A stretch of 64,000 nucleotides of DNA from Paroedura picta (Eukaryota > Chordata > Lepidosauria > Squamata > Gekkonidae): NCBI RefSeq assembly GCF_049243985.1, contig NC_135384.1, forward strand, positions 13,450,501 to 13,514,500, in the 5' to 3' direction. Positions 43,521 through 54,729 of the stretch are shown piece by piece. A program made the position numbers and the translations under genes. The notes below the pieces were generated by a model. That model saw only the letters and a program-made list of their open reading frames with translations. It ran no database searches and was not told where the DNA came from. Each line of letters begins with the position of its first letter. Positions within the stretch are counted from its first letter, which is position 1.

Positions 43521-44822
43521 AACTGGACACAATGTTGCAAAATGGCAACTCACTGGATCTTTCTTGTTTTTTATATTAAAAATTGTACATTTAATTAATT
43601 GAAGAGTGGCACATGATTTGAGCGCTTGTCTTTTCATGATGGTAGCTTTAAAAATGTGGTTGTTATGACAAAGGATACTGACTTCATTGATTGTTTTGTA
43701 TCACAGTAAAACAAATGATGAGTTCTAATCCATGATTGTTTAATATTGAATACATATTGGTTATATGTAACAGAACTAATTAAGGAAAATAATATTCTTT
43801 TGTGTTTTAAGTACTGTAGCTTTAAATGGCACAATGAGCAGCCTAAGTTAAATATGGAATGGTCAAAAATCACGTTAAGGGTAAAAAAGCAGACTGTATC
43901 CACACCACCCTCCACATTTCTTTCTGCATTTGGACTCAAAAGGCAAAGTGATATAAGGTGTATATTTGGAAATTATTTTGAAGCTACATTGTAGAATATG
44001 TATGGTGATTAATCCTTTGTATAAAGTCATGCTTATGGGTGTTATTACTTGTTTTGCTTAGGAAACACACAGCAGAGAAAGAAGATTTTAAGTAAGCTAA
44101 ATATTTACAAAGGTAATACATTGTAAAGTAATATTTTTATTTATAAAGATTAAATATTAGATATAGGCTATGCTGGTCTATGACCGTAATAAAACTAACT
44201 AACTAACTAACTATAGGAATATTGATGATAGATTTATGTTTCATTATTAGCCACTGAGGAAGTTGCATAACTCTGAAAATCAGAGGTCTACCAGATCTCA
44301 TTCTGGCAATAAGAAACAAATAGAAAAGTATTCAGCTTCAAGTCATCTTGTATTTCTTCCTTTCAAGATCTTGATGAAAGGAACCATTACCATGTGGGGA
44401 CTGAAAGCCTGGACAATGATTCCAAGATAATAGGAAATATTTGGAACTACTTTAAATTCTAAGTTAAGGAGTCTGCTTTACAATATAAGTATACACCAAA
44501 GAGGATGCACTGCCACCTTACATGCCATAAGGTGCCAGTACCATGAAAGTGTAATGGTTATCATGTCTCACCATTATTCAAAAATCTTAGATCATAAAAG
44601 GCTTAGGAGTAGGACAGTTTACATTACAGCTCAATAACATTTTGGGAAGATTGAATGGGATAATATTTTGATTCCTAGCTGCATCAGAATTCGTATATTT
44701 ATAAACAAGGCCTCAAAATTCATACATTGAATTGCTTTATAGCCTTCATTAACATTGCTTATAAAATATAAAACTAAAAGTCTTTGTTTTTGATTTTTGC
44801 TAATTTTAGGTTTATTGTCTTC
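43521..44822. other. AT-rich intergenic with LINE-like tail
   Basis: At 44165-44215 the text 'tatgctggtctatgaccgtaataaaactaactaac' is a typical LINE 3' end with short tandem tail. No gene is recognised. Confidence 0.45.
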
Positions 44823-45746
44823 ATGGAAAATCAAACTCTAATAACTGAATTTATACTCCTGGGACTTACCAGTGATCCACGACTGCAGATTTTTCTCTTC
44901 TTGACCTTTTTAATTATGTACACAGTGACATTATTGGGTAACTTGGCAATTATACTAGTGATCAGAAGTGAGGCTGGTCTTCACACCCCCATGTTTTTCT
45001 TCCTCAGCCATTTAGCTTTTGTTGACATCTGCTACTCATCTGTCACCATGCCAAAGATGTTGAGAAATCTTGTAACAATTCAGAAAACCATTTCCTGGGA
45101 AGGGTGCATTGCTCAGATCTTCTTCTTTTTTCAGTCTGCTGGTGCTGAGGTTTTCATCCTTGCAGCAATGGCTTATGATCGATATGTTGCCATTTGTAAC
45201 CCACTGCATTATACTATAGTCATGAAAACAGAGATATGTAAACAATTGGTGGGTGGAGCTTGGACCATGGGTTTCTTGTATGCTTTGGTGAATGCCCTGC
45301 CTCTGTTGAATTTACAATTTTGTAGAAACAATATACTCAGACACTTTAGTTGTGAAATTCCTTCCCTCTTGCTCCTGTCTTGCAGTGACACTTTGACCAA
45401 CTATGTTGTCCTTCTTGCTTCTAGTTTTCTCTTTGGCTTAGGTTCCTTTATCCCTACCCTCATCTCTTATATTTACATCATCTTCACTATCATAAAAATG
45501 CGCTCAGCAGAGAATAGAAAGAAAGCATTCTCTACCTGCAGCTCCCACCTCATTGTAGTGTTTTTATTCTATGGAACTGGCTACTTTCGATACTTGAGAC
45601 CCAACACATCATCTTCATTTGTATTGGATCAACTCATTTCCATCCAATATAGCATCTCTACCCCCATGCTAAATCCCATTATCTACAGTCTGAAAACTAA
45701 AGAAGTGAAGGAGGCTGTTAAGAAACTACTGAAAAAAATATGTTGA
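44823..45746 (+). CDS. Olfactory receptor (307 aa), intact
   Basis: A complete class II odorant receptor that starts MENQTLITEF (glycosylation site at residues 3-5). It has LLGN in TM1, TPMFFFLSHLAFVDICYSS in TM2, MAYDRYVAICNPLHY at TM3, HFSCEIPS in loop 2, KAFSTCSSHL at TM6 and PMLNPIIYSLK at TM7. The open frame extends to 44784, but the acceptor TAATTTTAG (AG at 44808-44809) places the extension in the intron. In loop 2 the usual FCG is FCR, an unusual change next to a conserved cysteine. The whole frame is intact. It resembles the gene at 38341-39276 most closely. Confidence 0.95.
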   Translation: MENQTLITEFILLGLTSDPRLQIFLFLTFLIMYTVTLLGNLAIILVIRSEAGLHTPMFFFLSHLAFVDICYSSVTMPKMLRNLVTIQKTISWEGCIAQIFFFFQSAGAEVFILAAMAYDRYVAICNPLHYTIVMKTEICKQLVGGAWTMGFLYALVNALPLLNLQFCRNNILRHFSCEIPSLLLLSCSDTLTNYVVLLASSFLFGLGSFIPTLISYIYIIFTIIKMRSAENRKKAFSTCSSHLIVVFLFYGTGYFRYLRPNTSSSFVLDQLISIQYSISTPMLNPIIYSLKTKEVKEAVKKLLKKIC

Positions 45747-47026
45747 TGGGTCATGAACAAATCAAATGGTCAAATGTTGAACAAATCAATAAATGGAATG
45801 TCACTGAGGCATAGCTTAAGACTTTGTCCTTCAATTTGGGATCTGCTTGAAAATATCAAATCTTAAAAGTAGGCTATGGTCAACTGACAATTATTTACAG
45901 AAAGTTTGTTACTCAAATCTGGCTGCAGTGTGTTATCGGGCCACAGTGCTGTATTAAAATAAAATTGATTTGATTTGATTTGTTACTCAAATCTTGTTTA
46001 TGATATATGAAAAACTCATTGAATGGCTAATAAACATAAGATTTATTGGTCTAGTGATTACCTAATTAAAGAATGTGTGATTAAATGAAATAGAACAGAA
46101 TTAGGTCATGAAATATTAGGGCAAGTTCACATGATCAGTTCTTGTTACTATAAAATATATGAGAATGTTTTAGGGGAACCTTAGGGGAGGGCGGTATATA
46201 AATGTAATAAATAAAGAAAATAAAAATAAATCATATTATTATACACACTACGTTCAATGGCAATAGATTTCTTTTTTTAAAAAGGAGTCAATCAGACTTC
46301 TGTTACTAATTACAATTAGGAAATTGCATAGCCCTCAGTCCTGTCTGTGGATACTGGACTTATATTTGTTCATTATATCTCCTAACACTGGTGTTTCTGC
46401 AGTGTGATTTGTCTTGAATATCCATCAAGATAATGGATGCTTTGGAATCTTAACACACACCTGTGTGCCAAGTGAAAAAGGGGTCTGGCCACATTGTTAC
46501 CCCTCTTGCTAGCAATATTTCCCAACCTAATTCTCATTTGGGTAACAGTTTTATGGTGACTGACATGAGCTCCATCCTGCATCTCTGAGCTTACGCACAT
46601 GTCTCAGACTGAAGATCTAGGAGGACTTTCCAAAAGAAACTCATGTTAGGAGTATAAGTGTGAATCAAAGTGAATGTTTGCATGACTCTATCAAGGGATG
46701 GCTTTTCTCTTTCACTTCTTTCAAAACTGTCATTCAATTGCACCTACTGGCACAACTGTCTATGCAAACAGCCATTTGATTTAGTAGAGAGCAAGGGGGT
46801 GACATGGGTTTGCTTCCTGGGAGCTCATCCCCATTTGCGCTATTGTGGTTAATTGTTTTTGTGCATGTAGGAACCTCTCACTTAGGACAAAGTAGGGCTT
46901 CCCCTCAGAATGGATCTGTCGATAAACATATTAACAAGTAAACAAACAAAATGTATCCCGAGGTTCACTGAGGAAGCATTTTATTTCACTGTGAGAAATT
47001 TTTTTGTACTGTGTGCCAAATGTTAA
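45747..47026. other. Intergenic, repeats only
   Basis: A LINE-like end with GATTTGATTTGATTT lies near 45955-45985, and an L2-like terminus 'ttaggggagggcggtatataaatgtaataaat' at 46175-46225. No gene is seen. Confidence 0.45.
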
Positions 47027-47982
47027 AACCCATCAATGGAGCAAGCTATTATTGATTCGGATAGTGGCAAGAGCATTTGTTGTTAAAAAATAGTTCCAGG
47101 CTTTCATCTAAAGACATCTGTAAACAAATGACTTGCAGCTGTCAATGGGATTTTAAACCATTTTTTCAACAGAAGAATTTTCACACTCCCTTATAATTTA
47201 TAATCACACCATTCTTTTCAACAACCACGTTATTTCAAAATCAGATTCTCTTCTGACGTTTACAACTGTTCTTCATTGGACTGCCCATTATCAAACTCCG
47301 GCCACTGAAATTTGCTATCCATGTATGGATAGCATGCAGATATATACAGCATGGATATTTTAGTGACATCCTATGTCTCACTGCTACTTTAACCCTTTCT
47401 AGTCATTACAATCTTGGTGCTTCTACCTCACATACTGGCAAAATATGCTACATGGAACACATCTTCTGGCATGCCTCTTAAAACAGAAATGTAGACCAAT
47501 GTGACATCCATAGTCCTGCCCACGAAGCAAGCCAAAAGGGGCCTAGGCAGCTGCTAGGGCCTAGGCTCTGGGGCCTAGGCAGCTGGTGTGTGACCCACAG
47601 GGGCTGAGGCAGTGACTGCTTGGCCCCATGCCTTCTCAGAGGCCTCACAGGCCCCAGGCAGTGACTGCGTGACCCACAGAGGATGAGGCAACAGTGGAGG
47701 AGTGGGTAAGAAGGCTGGGTGAGCGGTGAAGGGAAGGGAGTATGTGTGTGTTTGTGTGTTTGCTGGGAGGGAGGGAAGGAGGTTGGGAAACCTACAGGTA
47801 AAGGGGGAAATGGGAGGGGAGAAGGGGAGGGACTGTGTGTGTGTGTGCATGTGTGTGCGTGTATGAGGAAGGGGGAGGAGGTTGGGAAACAAACAGGTAA
47901 GGGGGGAAGGGTAGGGAGTTTGTGTATGTGTTTATGTTCAAACCCATCAATGGACCAAGCTATTATTGATTCAGATAATGGT
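47027..47982. repeat. 44-bp direct repeats enclosing a GT/GGGA minisatellite
   Basis: The text 'aacccatcaatgga.caagctattattgattc.gata.tgg' occurs at 47027-47070 and again at 47939-47982 with about three differences. Between them, 47530-47935 holds duplicated GGCCTAGGCAGCTG and GTGACTGC..GACCCACAG motifs and two to three units of GGTTGGGAAAC.AACAGGTAA with GT tracts. Open frames there are low-complexity artefacts. Confidence 0.7.
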
Positions 47983-48039
47983 ATTCAGCTGGAGGCTGGG
48001 CCTATGCAGATACATTGCTCTATGTGTCCCTCTAAATTA

Positions 48040-48543
48040 TTTAAGAATCCTGTTACAGCAGACATGTTGACATCTGGTGGGGGGAGCTTGGTCAGCAGGT
48101 TCTTGAATGGCTGAGGCCAATGCATTGATATTAGCAGATCTGTGCTTCTGTAGAGAGAACACCATCCAACACTACGGTTGTGAAATGCCATCCCTCTTGC
48201 CCTTGTCCTGCAGTGAAACTCACAGTAATTACAGTGTATTTTGAAGTGTACCTCTGGTGTTATCTGTGGTTTAATGGCTTTTTTGTTCATAGGCATCGCT
48301 TACAGTCACATCATCTCCACAATCCTTAGATCTCACTCAGCAAAGAACAGGAACAAAGGCTGTTCCAACCACAGCTACCACATAATTGAAATTGGTTTGT
48401 ATTATATTACAGTTTGTCTCTGGTATTTGATGCCAGGTTCCAAGTCCTCCACAGTTCTAGAAATAGTGACTTTAATCCAAAATAACAATAGAGCTCCCAT
48501 GTTCAACCCCATCATATACAGCTTGAACAAATCAAGAAATTAA
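48040..48543 (+). pseudogene. Olfactory receptor pseudogene (TM4 to C-terminus)
   Basis: OR homology starts in TM4 (TSGGGSLVSRFLNG, compare LVGGSWSMGFLY), runs through loop 2 (HYGCEMPSLLPLSCSET) and TM5, and ends with PMFNPIIYSLNKSRN. Frames change at least twice and there are stops near 48110, 48150 and 48242. The KAFSTCSSHL region is altered to KGCSNHSYH. The 5' half is missing. It is most like the OR at 38341-39276. Confidence 0.85.
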
Positions 48544-48642
48544 AACTACTCTGAGAAAACCAATGAGAAAACATTGGTAATGCTTCATTATGATTTGCAT
48601 TTTCAGTACAGGAGGGCAGAATTCAAATCCAGTAATACCTTA

Positions 48643-48903
48643 AAGTCAGATTGGAGAGTGATCTTAGTGTAATGGTGACTAGCAGCTGCCTGTAATCTGG
48701 AGAACTGGGTTTGATCGCCCTACTCCTCCACATACAGCCAGCTGAGTGACCTTAGGGCATTCACAATTCTCTCAGAGCTCAGTGAACTTCACCAGTTTCA
48801 CAAGGTGTCTGTTGTGGGGAGAGGAAAGAAAGGCAATTTTAAACCACGTTGAGTCTCCTTTTGGTAGTTGAAAGCAGGGTACAAAAAACAACTTTCCTTC
48901 TTA
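48643..48903 (+). mobile_element. tRNA-derived SINE, diverged
   Basis: A head with TCTTAGTGTAATGGTGAC, then CCACATACAGCCAGCTGAGT, TGTTGTGGGGAGAGG and a CTTTCCTTC end follow the SINE at 53020-53310 along its whole length, with many differences. It is older than the other copies. Confidence 0.7.
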
Positions 48904-49439
48904 AAGATGAACAAAACTTTCCAAGATTTGTATATGACAAAGTAGGCTTGAAGGTGCTATTTGTTCCAGATTTTGTTCAACTTCAACTAAAAACATAGGC
49001 TCCTCTTCCCATTTTACAGAAAACAATATTGTTAGTTCTTTCACGGTATTCTACATTCCATTTCCTTTCCAGGGACTTATTCATATCAATAAAGTGATAA
49101 AACTGGAACTTCATTTATAAAGCAATAGCCTTTTATGGACTGTCTGTGATTTCTGAATTACAGTTTCACTTCTTAGTTCAAAGAAGGGGCAAAGAGAGAC
49201 CTCAGTGAAATATAATAAGAGGGACCTCAATGAAGTCCACCCTCCAAAGCAGCCATTTTCTCCAAGGGAGCTGATTTCTTAAGTCTAGAGACAAGCTATA
49301 ATTCCAAGGGATCCCCAGATCCCACCTGGGGACTGGCATCCCTATTTATGTCCATTTAGCCTTTATTAATAATTACATTTCCCCAAATTCATCACATAAA
49401 AGACATAATCATTAACTAATCTCCTCCCAGAGTTTTCAG
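48904..49439. other. Intergenic, nothing recognised
   Basis: I see no gene or clear repeat in this stretch. Confidence 0.4.
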
Positions 49440-50220
49440 TGACTTTACTTTCCCTTCTTGTATGGGATAACTTGTGATGATATCACCCCCTTTATTGTTT
49501 TATTCACCTCCTGGGTTCAGCTACCTGTCACTTTTAACTTTGGATCTGCCCCAACTGACCTGATCAGCTGGATAGACCTGCCTCCTGGTTTAAAGACCTC
49601 CTCGGATCTTTCATCAGATAACAACATCCTAGAGGGAAAATTGTTGGGCTCCTTTAAAGACCTATCTCCCATGGATCAGCAACTGATCACAGACAGGCTG
49701 GAGTACCTGAGAACCAGCTTACTGAAAAGCACAGGCAGCACAACTCCCTTATCTACTCCATCAACCCACCCATAAAATATGGATGCGCCTAACCATGACT
49801 CCAACATGACTATTATTGCCCCTCATAACAAGGATTCACCAACAGAAACAGCGCCTGAGAGAAATAAACATCTAGGACCACCAACCAATGCTCTTACGAC
49901 TCAGGGGGAGGAAAACTGCCATAAAAGGGACAATATCGAGACAGCACATAGACACAATTGTCCAGGAAAGGGTAATGGCAGTGTTTTCTTTGACCCTAAC
50001 AAATCTCTTGAGCATCTAATTGAAACTGATTGACTCTTAAAGGACCCCTCTCTCCCAGCAATCAAGATCCTCTCCTGGAATGTTGCTGGTTGGAAAAGTA
50101 AGGTGAATGATCCAGATTTCATATGTTTTTTTAAATCAAACTTCGGAACTCTCATGACTGGAGGTGAAGAGACTGGAGTACTTTTCTCACAGGTTTCTGA
50201 GGGGACCATCACATTCAGGG
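49440..50220 (+). mobile_element. LINE 5' part: ORF1-like end and start of endonuclease
   Basis: Frames at 49458-49775 and 49779-50033 are followed at about 50060 by a run translating as IKILSWNVAGWKSKVNDPDF, the N-terminus of the apurinic-type endonuclease of non-LTR elements (LSWNV.G motif). The element stops soon afterward. This is the opposite of the usual 5' truncation, so the 3' part has been lost or displaced. The clade is uncertain, possibly the R4-like family seen elsewhere here. Confidence 0.65.
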
Positions 50221-50598
50221 TCTTACTACAGGTTTTTTGTTTGATTGATTTTGCTTTAGGTCCCTACAAAAATCAACGTCAGTTGCTTTAAAAAAAATGT
50301 ACAAAACAGAATTGGTTTGCATAAGCATTACTTTTACAGTGCCAGTTATAGACCAGCATGGGTGAATGGGCCACTACAGACACAACATTCATATAATGTC
50401 ACATCATTTCCAAGACACTGCATTTCAATGGAGCAAGTTTTGTCATCTCAAGTCATCAGAAAAACCGAAAGTTTGTACGTGCACAGAGTTAATTTGGATA
50501 CAGGTGAAAAGAAAATGTTTTGTCCACACACACACATGAACTCCCCACAAAGCTTAAAACATAATACTGAAAGAGATGGGCAGATTTCTTTTTCCATC

Positions 50599-51538
50599 TC
50601 ATGTTATAAAGAAGACTTTTTTGAGGGCTGCCTTTACATCTTTGTTTCTCAATGTGTACACTATAGGGTTCAGAGTTGGTGTAACCAGTGTGTATAGGGC
50701 AGCAACAACCTTGTCCCTATCAAAATTGTAGCTGGAGGCTGGGCGTATGTAAGTATAGATGACCGTGGAGTAATATAAGGACACAACAATAAGATGAGAA
50801 GAACATGTAGAGAATGCCTTTTTCTTCCCTTCTGAGGTCTTGATCTTTAGGATTGCCCTAACAATGAAGCAATAAGACAAGCATGTTAGCAAGAAGTCTC
50901 CCATAGCTAGGAAAATGTCTGCTGTGAAGACCCAGACTTCATTGATTCTTACTGGGCTGCAGGAGAGAGCCAGAAGTGGAGGAATCTCACAGAAGAAGTG
51001 ATTGATAAGATTCGGCCCACAGAAGGTCAGCCTCATGATCAGGCCAGTGTGAACCCATGAGTTACTAATGGCTATAGAAATCACCACCGTGGAAAGACAA
51101 AAGCATACCTTCTTGCTCATCATGACGCTGTAATGCAGGGGATGACATATCGCTACATAACGGTCATAAGCCATGACCGTGAAGAGCACCATTTCAGCGC
51201 CCAAGCACCATGTGAATGAATAGAGCTGAGCTATGCAGCCAGAATAGGAGATGTTCTTACTGACAGTTGCAATGTTCCCCAGCATCTTTGGAATGATGGT
51301 AGAAGTGCAGATGATGTCAACTACCGCCAAGTGGAAAAGGAAGAAATACATGGGTGTGTGAAGCTTGGGATATGAAAAGATGGCAGCAATGATGGCCAGG
51401 TTGCCAACCAGAGCCACGACGTAGACACAAAGAAAGAGAACAAAGAGCAGCACCTGCATATTAGGTTGGTCTGAGAGGCCCATCATCATGAAGGTGGTCA
51501 CACAGCTGGTGTTCCTTACTGCAATTTCCCCACATGAT
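50599..51538 (-). CDS. OR13G1-like: OR13G1-like olfactory receptor, main coding exon
   Basis: A class II odorant receptor with a strong resemblance, by memory, to mammalian OR13G1: LAVVDIICTSTIIPKMLG, LGAEMVLFTVMAYDRYVAIC, NSWVHTGLIMRLTFCGPN, HFFCEIPPLLALSCSPVRIN and TPTLNPIVYTLRNKDVK. All OR motifs are intact. In this exon no ATG lies upstream of the hydrophobic N-terminus. Homology including the glycosylation site RNTSCVTTF continues upstream of any ATG, to the acceptor CTGACAG (AG at 51539-51540). An exon at 52526-52551 supplies an ATG in the right phase (26 + 940 nt = 321 codons plus stop). Initiation at ATG 51489 (MMMGL) is possible but would remove the glycosylation site. Confidence 0.9.
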
Positions 51539-51540
51539 CT

Positions 51541-52523
51541 GTCAGTCCAAATGAATATTCATTACAGCTTCTCTAGAACATTGACAGTAACACTGGCACA
51601 CAGCAGAACACAACAAAATTACAGTTGCCACCAGTAAATGGCATTCAGGAATTGATAGTAATAACTGGGATTGGCCATTATTATTTCTAATTGTTACATT
51701 TCCAGAAATTTACAAGGGTTTCTTTTAAGGACTAGGGCATAATGACTGTTGGAAAGTATCTGTTTTTCAACAATGACAGACAATGTTTAAAATGCCATCA
51801 CTGAAAGAAATTGATTGGAATGTACCCAAAGGGCCATGAGCAGAGTTCTGCTCCCAGAACAGCCCTTTTCTCCATTGTATTGATATAGCCCTTCTTTTCC
51901 TTAAAGAGTGACTTGTGAAGGTCAGGGAACCCTCAGGAACAGGCTGTAAGGGTCTATGAGAGATGTAAGGGTCTATGAGAGAAAAGAGGATTGGTCAAAA
52001 GCACTGCAATTGAGCACGTGCTGGAAGCTCTCTTTCATGTAAGCAAACAAATTTAACTTCTTTACAGAGCTCTCTGTGGTTCATATCTCCTGCTTTATAG
52101 AATTTATCTGAGTTAGGCTTGGTGTTTAAGGAGCTAGGTGTCCAAGAAACAATGTTATACACCCCCCTTGGAATAGCAGATCCTGATGCCACCTAATGAG
52201 CAGCTCAATGGTGAACTGGTGAACCCAGCATTCTCTTCAACTGGCTTTCTCCCTGGATTTCTGATTTCCAGATTAACTTAACTGATTTTGAAAAGTAATT
52301 CATACATTAGTTGTTTCATTAAAAAAAATAGGTTCATATAGAAATCCCTGCATACACTGTCTGCTTTTGCTTTCAATACCCTTGGTGTTTCTCATAAATT
52401 ACAGATAAATAATACTAAGGGAGTAGTATTATAATACTAAGGGATAATCATCTTAATGGCTGTGGAGAGCACTTTTATAGATTTGGCACTTAAACTCCCC
52501 ATAAATGCCCCCATAACATACTT
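51541..52523. other. Putative intron and intergenic
   Basis: The stretch holds no recognisable gene. A small tandem duplication of GTAAGGGTCTATGAGAGA lies at about 51947-51982. A short minus-strand frame at 51995-52192 has no motif. Confidence 0.4.
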
Positions 52524-52525
52524 AC

Positions 52526-52551
52526 ATATAATCAAAGTACTCCTTTTCCAT
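52526..52551 (-). other. OR13G1-like: Candidate first coding exon of the OR13G1-like gene
   Basis: On the minus strand ATG at 52551 opens MEKEYFDY and runs into the donor AT|GTAAGT (GT at 52525-52524). Two bases are left over, and the main exon starting at 51538 needs exactly two. Joined, they read MEKEYFDYISCGEIAVRNTS, giving a 321-aa receptor with a 25-residue N-terminus of normal size. The intron would be 987 bp. This is a reading from phase and splice consensus, with no transcript evidence. Confidence 0.55.
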
Positions 52552-53019
52552 GGATATGATGTTTCCTATAAAGGCAGGAAAGTAATCTCTTGGATGTGGG
52601 TGAGAAGTCTGTTGATAAAAATTTAGCAAGCTCTAACATTGAGTATACATATAATGTATGCATTAGATGAGGTGATGCCAAAATGAATCTGTAGAAGTTT
52701 ATATGCAGTAGGTGACTGTTGGGATAACAATCCCCAAAGCATCGTACAGTGGTGACTTCACTGTGAATCCTGAAGGAACAATTAAAACTCTGAATGCAAC
52801 ATACATTTTAAAAATCAGTTAATTAATAGACAAAATTGCTTTTGTTTGTTATTTTCCCCTCCTATAACAATGGAAGCACTATATACAATTCTTTCAAATA
52901 TAATGCAGAACATTTTACCCACTCAAGAAATATGGTCACAGTTTCTCCCAATCAGAGTGAATTAATTTACTGCATGGTATGGAAGAAGTAAACCATTTAT
53001 GTATCACCCCCAACTACCA

Positions 53020-53310
53020 GAGAGCCAGTTTGGTGTAGTGGTTAGGAGTGCGGACTTCTAATCTGGCATGCCAGGTTCGATTCCGCACTTCCCCACATGC
53101 AGCCAGCTGGGTGACCTTGGGCTCGCCATGGCACTGATAAAACTGTTCTGACCGGGCAGTGATATCAGGGCTCTCTCAGCCTCACCCACCCCACAGGGTG
53201 TCTGTTGTGGGGAGAGGAATGGGAAGGCGACTGTAAGCCACTTTGAGCCTCCTTTGGGTAGGGAAAAGCGGCATATAAGAACCAAATCTTCTTCTTCTTC
53301 TTCTCCCCAC
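53020..53310 (+). mobile_element. tRNA-derived SINE with (TTC)n tail, best copy
   Basis: Head with TTTGGTGTAGTGGTTAGG (A-box region) and GGTTCGATTCC (B box), then GCAGCCAGCTGGGTGACC, TGTCTGTTGTGGGGAGAGG and GCGGCATATAAGAACC, ending in five CTT units. This is the cleanest copy of the second SINE family. Its tail differs from the Sauria-type SINE, so another LINE partner is likely. Confidence 0.85.
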
Positions 53311-53560
53311 ATCCTAGACAGCGCACAACTTACAGCTGCACAATCCACTAGGAACTTGGGTGTAATCCTTGATGCCTCCTTATTTATGGAGGCTCAGGTC
53401 ACTAGAGTAGCATAGCTGACATTTTAACATCAGCATTAAGCAAAGCTACTGGTTCCCTACCTGTCTCCAGACCACCTTGCTACAGTGATCCATGAGATGG
53501 TCATCTCCAGGCTAGATTACTGTAACTTGCTCTATGCAGGCCTGCCCTTGTTCCTGACAT

Positions 53561-54167
53561 GGGTTGATTCTGAACTTACTTTGTATATTCCATTGTGGAT
53601 CCTGCTGAATTCAGATAGATTTGAACTCGGGTCTTCCTCTATTCCCCCCCCCTCCATTGAAACATAAAGTGTTCTGCATGTGATTAGGGAAGCTCGGGGG
53701 GGGGGGCAAGTGCAGACGGAGGCCTCTTTCTTTTTTTTTTCTTGAACAAGGGGGGGGGATTGGAGACAGCAGAGGAAGTAGAATAAATCCAAGAGGCAAA
53801 TCTCTGCTGACAGAATTTAGGACTTCTGGAGCTTCTGCTGAGAGAAGTTAGGGAAGCCTTGCAACCTGGGAATGAGAAAGCCTTTGAACCAATGTCCTGG
53901 CCAGCCAGGGCTTTTCTACAACATTAGGGGCTCAGCAGCAAGTTAGTTCAGGAAAAGCAGAGAGCTGCACCATTACTCATGCCGAATTTTCAAATATCAA
54001 GGGTTATATTCACTCCAGGATATCATGGGGGAAAGGTAGGATCACTCTGCTTGTTGCAGATGGAAAATTTAAATCGCCCAAAATCAAAATGGAAATCACA
54101 TTCAGTGCAGACGGCAGGGGCTGAATTGACCTGGGACTGAAATAAAAGGTCCGTGCAGATTCAGCCC
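53561..54167. mobile_element. Non-autonomous DNA-type element, copy 2 (inside L2)
   Basis: The ends GGGTTGATTCTGAACTTAC and GTGCAGATTCAGCCC are inverted repeats, and the interior matches 7069-7614, including poly-C and poly-G tracts. It cuts the L2 coding region precisely, which fixes its borders. No transposase is encoded. Confidence 0.75.
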
Positions 54168-54437
54168 TGGAAACTATAATAGGTCCAAAATGCAGCTGCT
54201 CTTGTTCTCACTAGAACACCCTGGATAACCCATATCAAACCTGTTTTTATGCAGCTGCACTGGCTCCCATTTGATTTCTGGATCAAGAATTTGGTTTGAA
54301 CCTTTAAGGCCATATGCAGCCTGGGACCAACTGACTGAATATACCCCTCAAAGATAATTACACTCAGCCATTAAGAACAGTTTAGTGATGCCTGGCCATT
54401 GAGAAATACATTTGGCCTTAACCAAGGCCAGAACATA

Positions 54438-54729
54438 AAGGTAAAGATAAAGGTATCCCCTGTGCAAGCACCGAGTCGTGTCTGACCCTTGGGGTGACGC
54501 CCTCTAGTGTTTTCATGGCAGACTCAATACGGGGTGGTTTGCCAGTGCCTTCCCCAGTCATTACCATTTACCCCCCAGCAAGCTGGGTGCTCATTTTACC
54601 GACCTCGGAAGGATGGAAGGCTGAGTCAACCTTGAGCCGGCTGCTGGGATTGAACTCCCAGCCACATGGGCAGACCTTCAGACTGCAGGTCTGCTGCCTT
54701 ACCACTCTGCGCCACAAGAGGCTCTATAG
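54438..54729 (-). mobile_element. Sauria-type SINE with 12-bp TSD (inside L2)
   Basis: A full-length minus-strand copy with its ACCTTT-type tail at 54440 and head at 54726. Perfect duplications GGCCAGAACATA lie at 54426-54437 and 54730-54741. It is a young-looking copy with few differences from 23118-23408. Confidence 0.9.

Noticed and set aside
47719-48114. 131-aa frame rich in Cys, Val and Gly
   Set aside because: It reads through GT and GGGA minisatellite sequence and then into an OR pseudogene in another frame.
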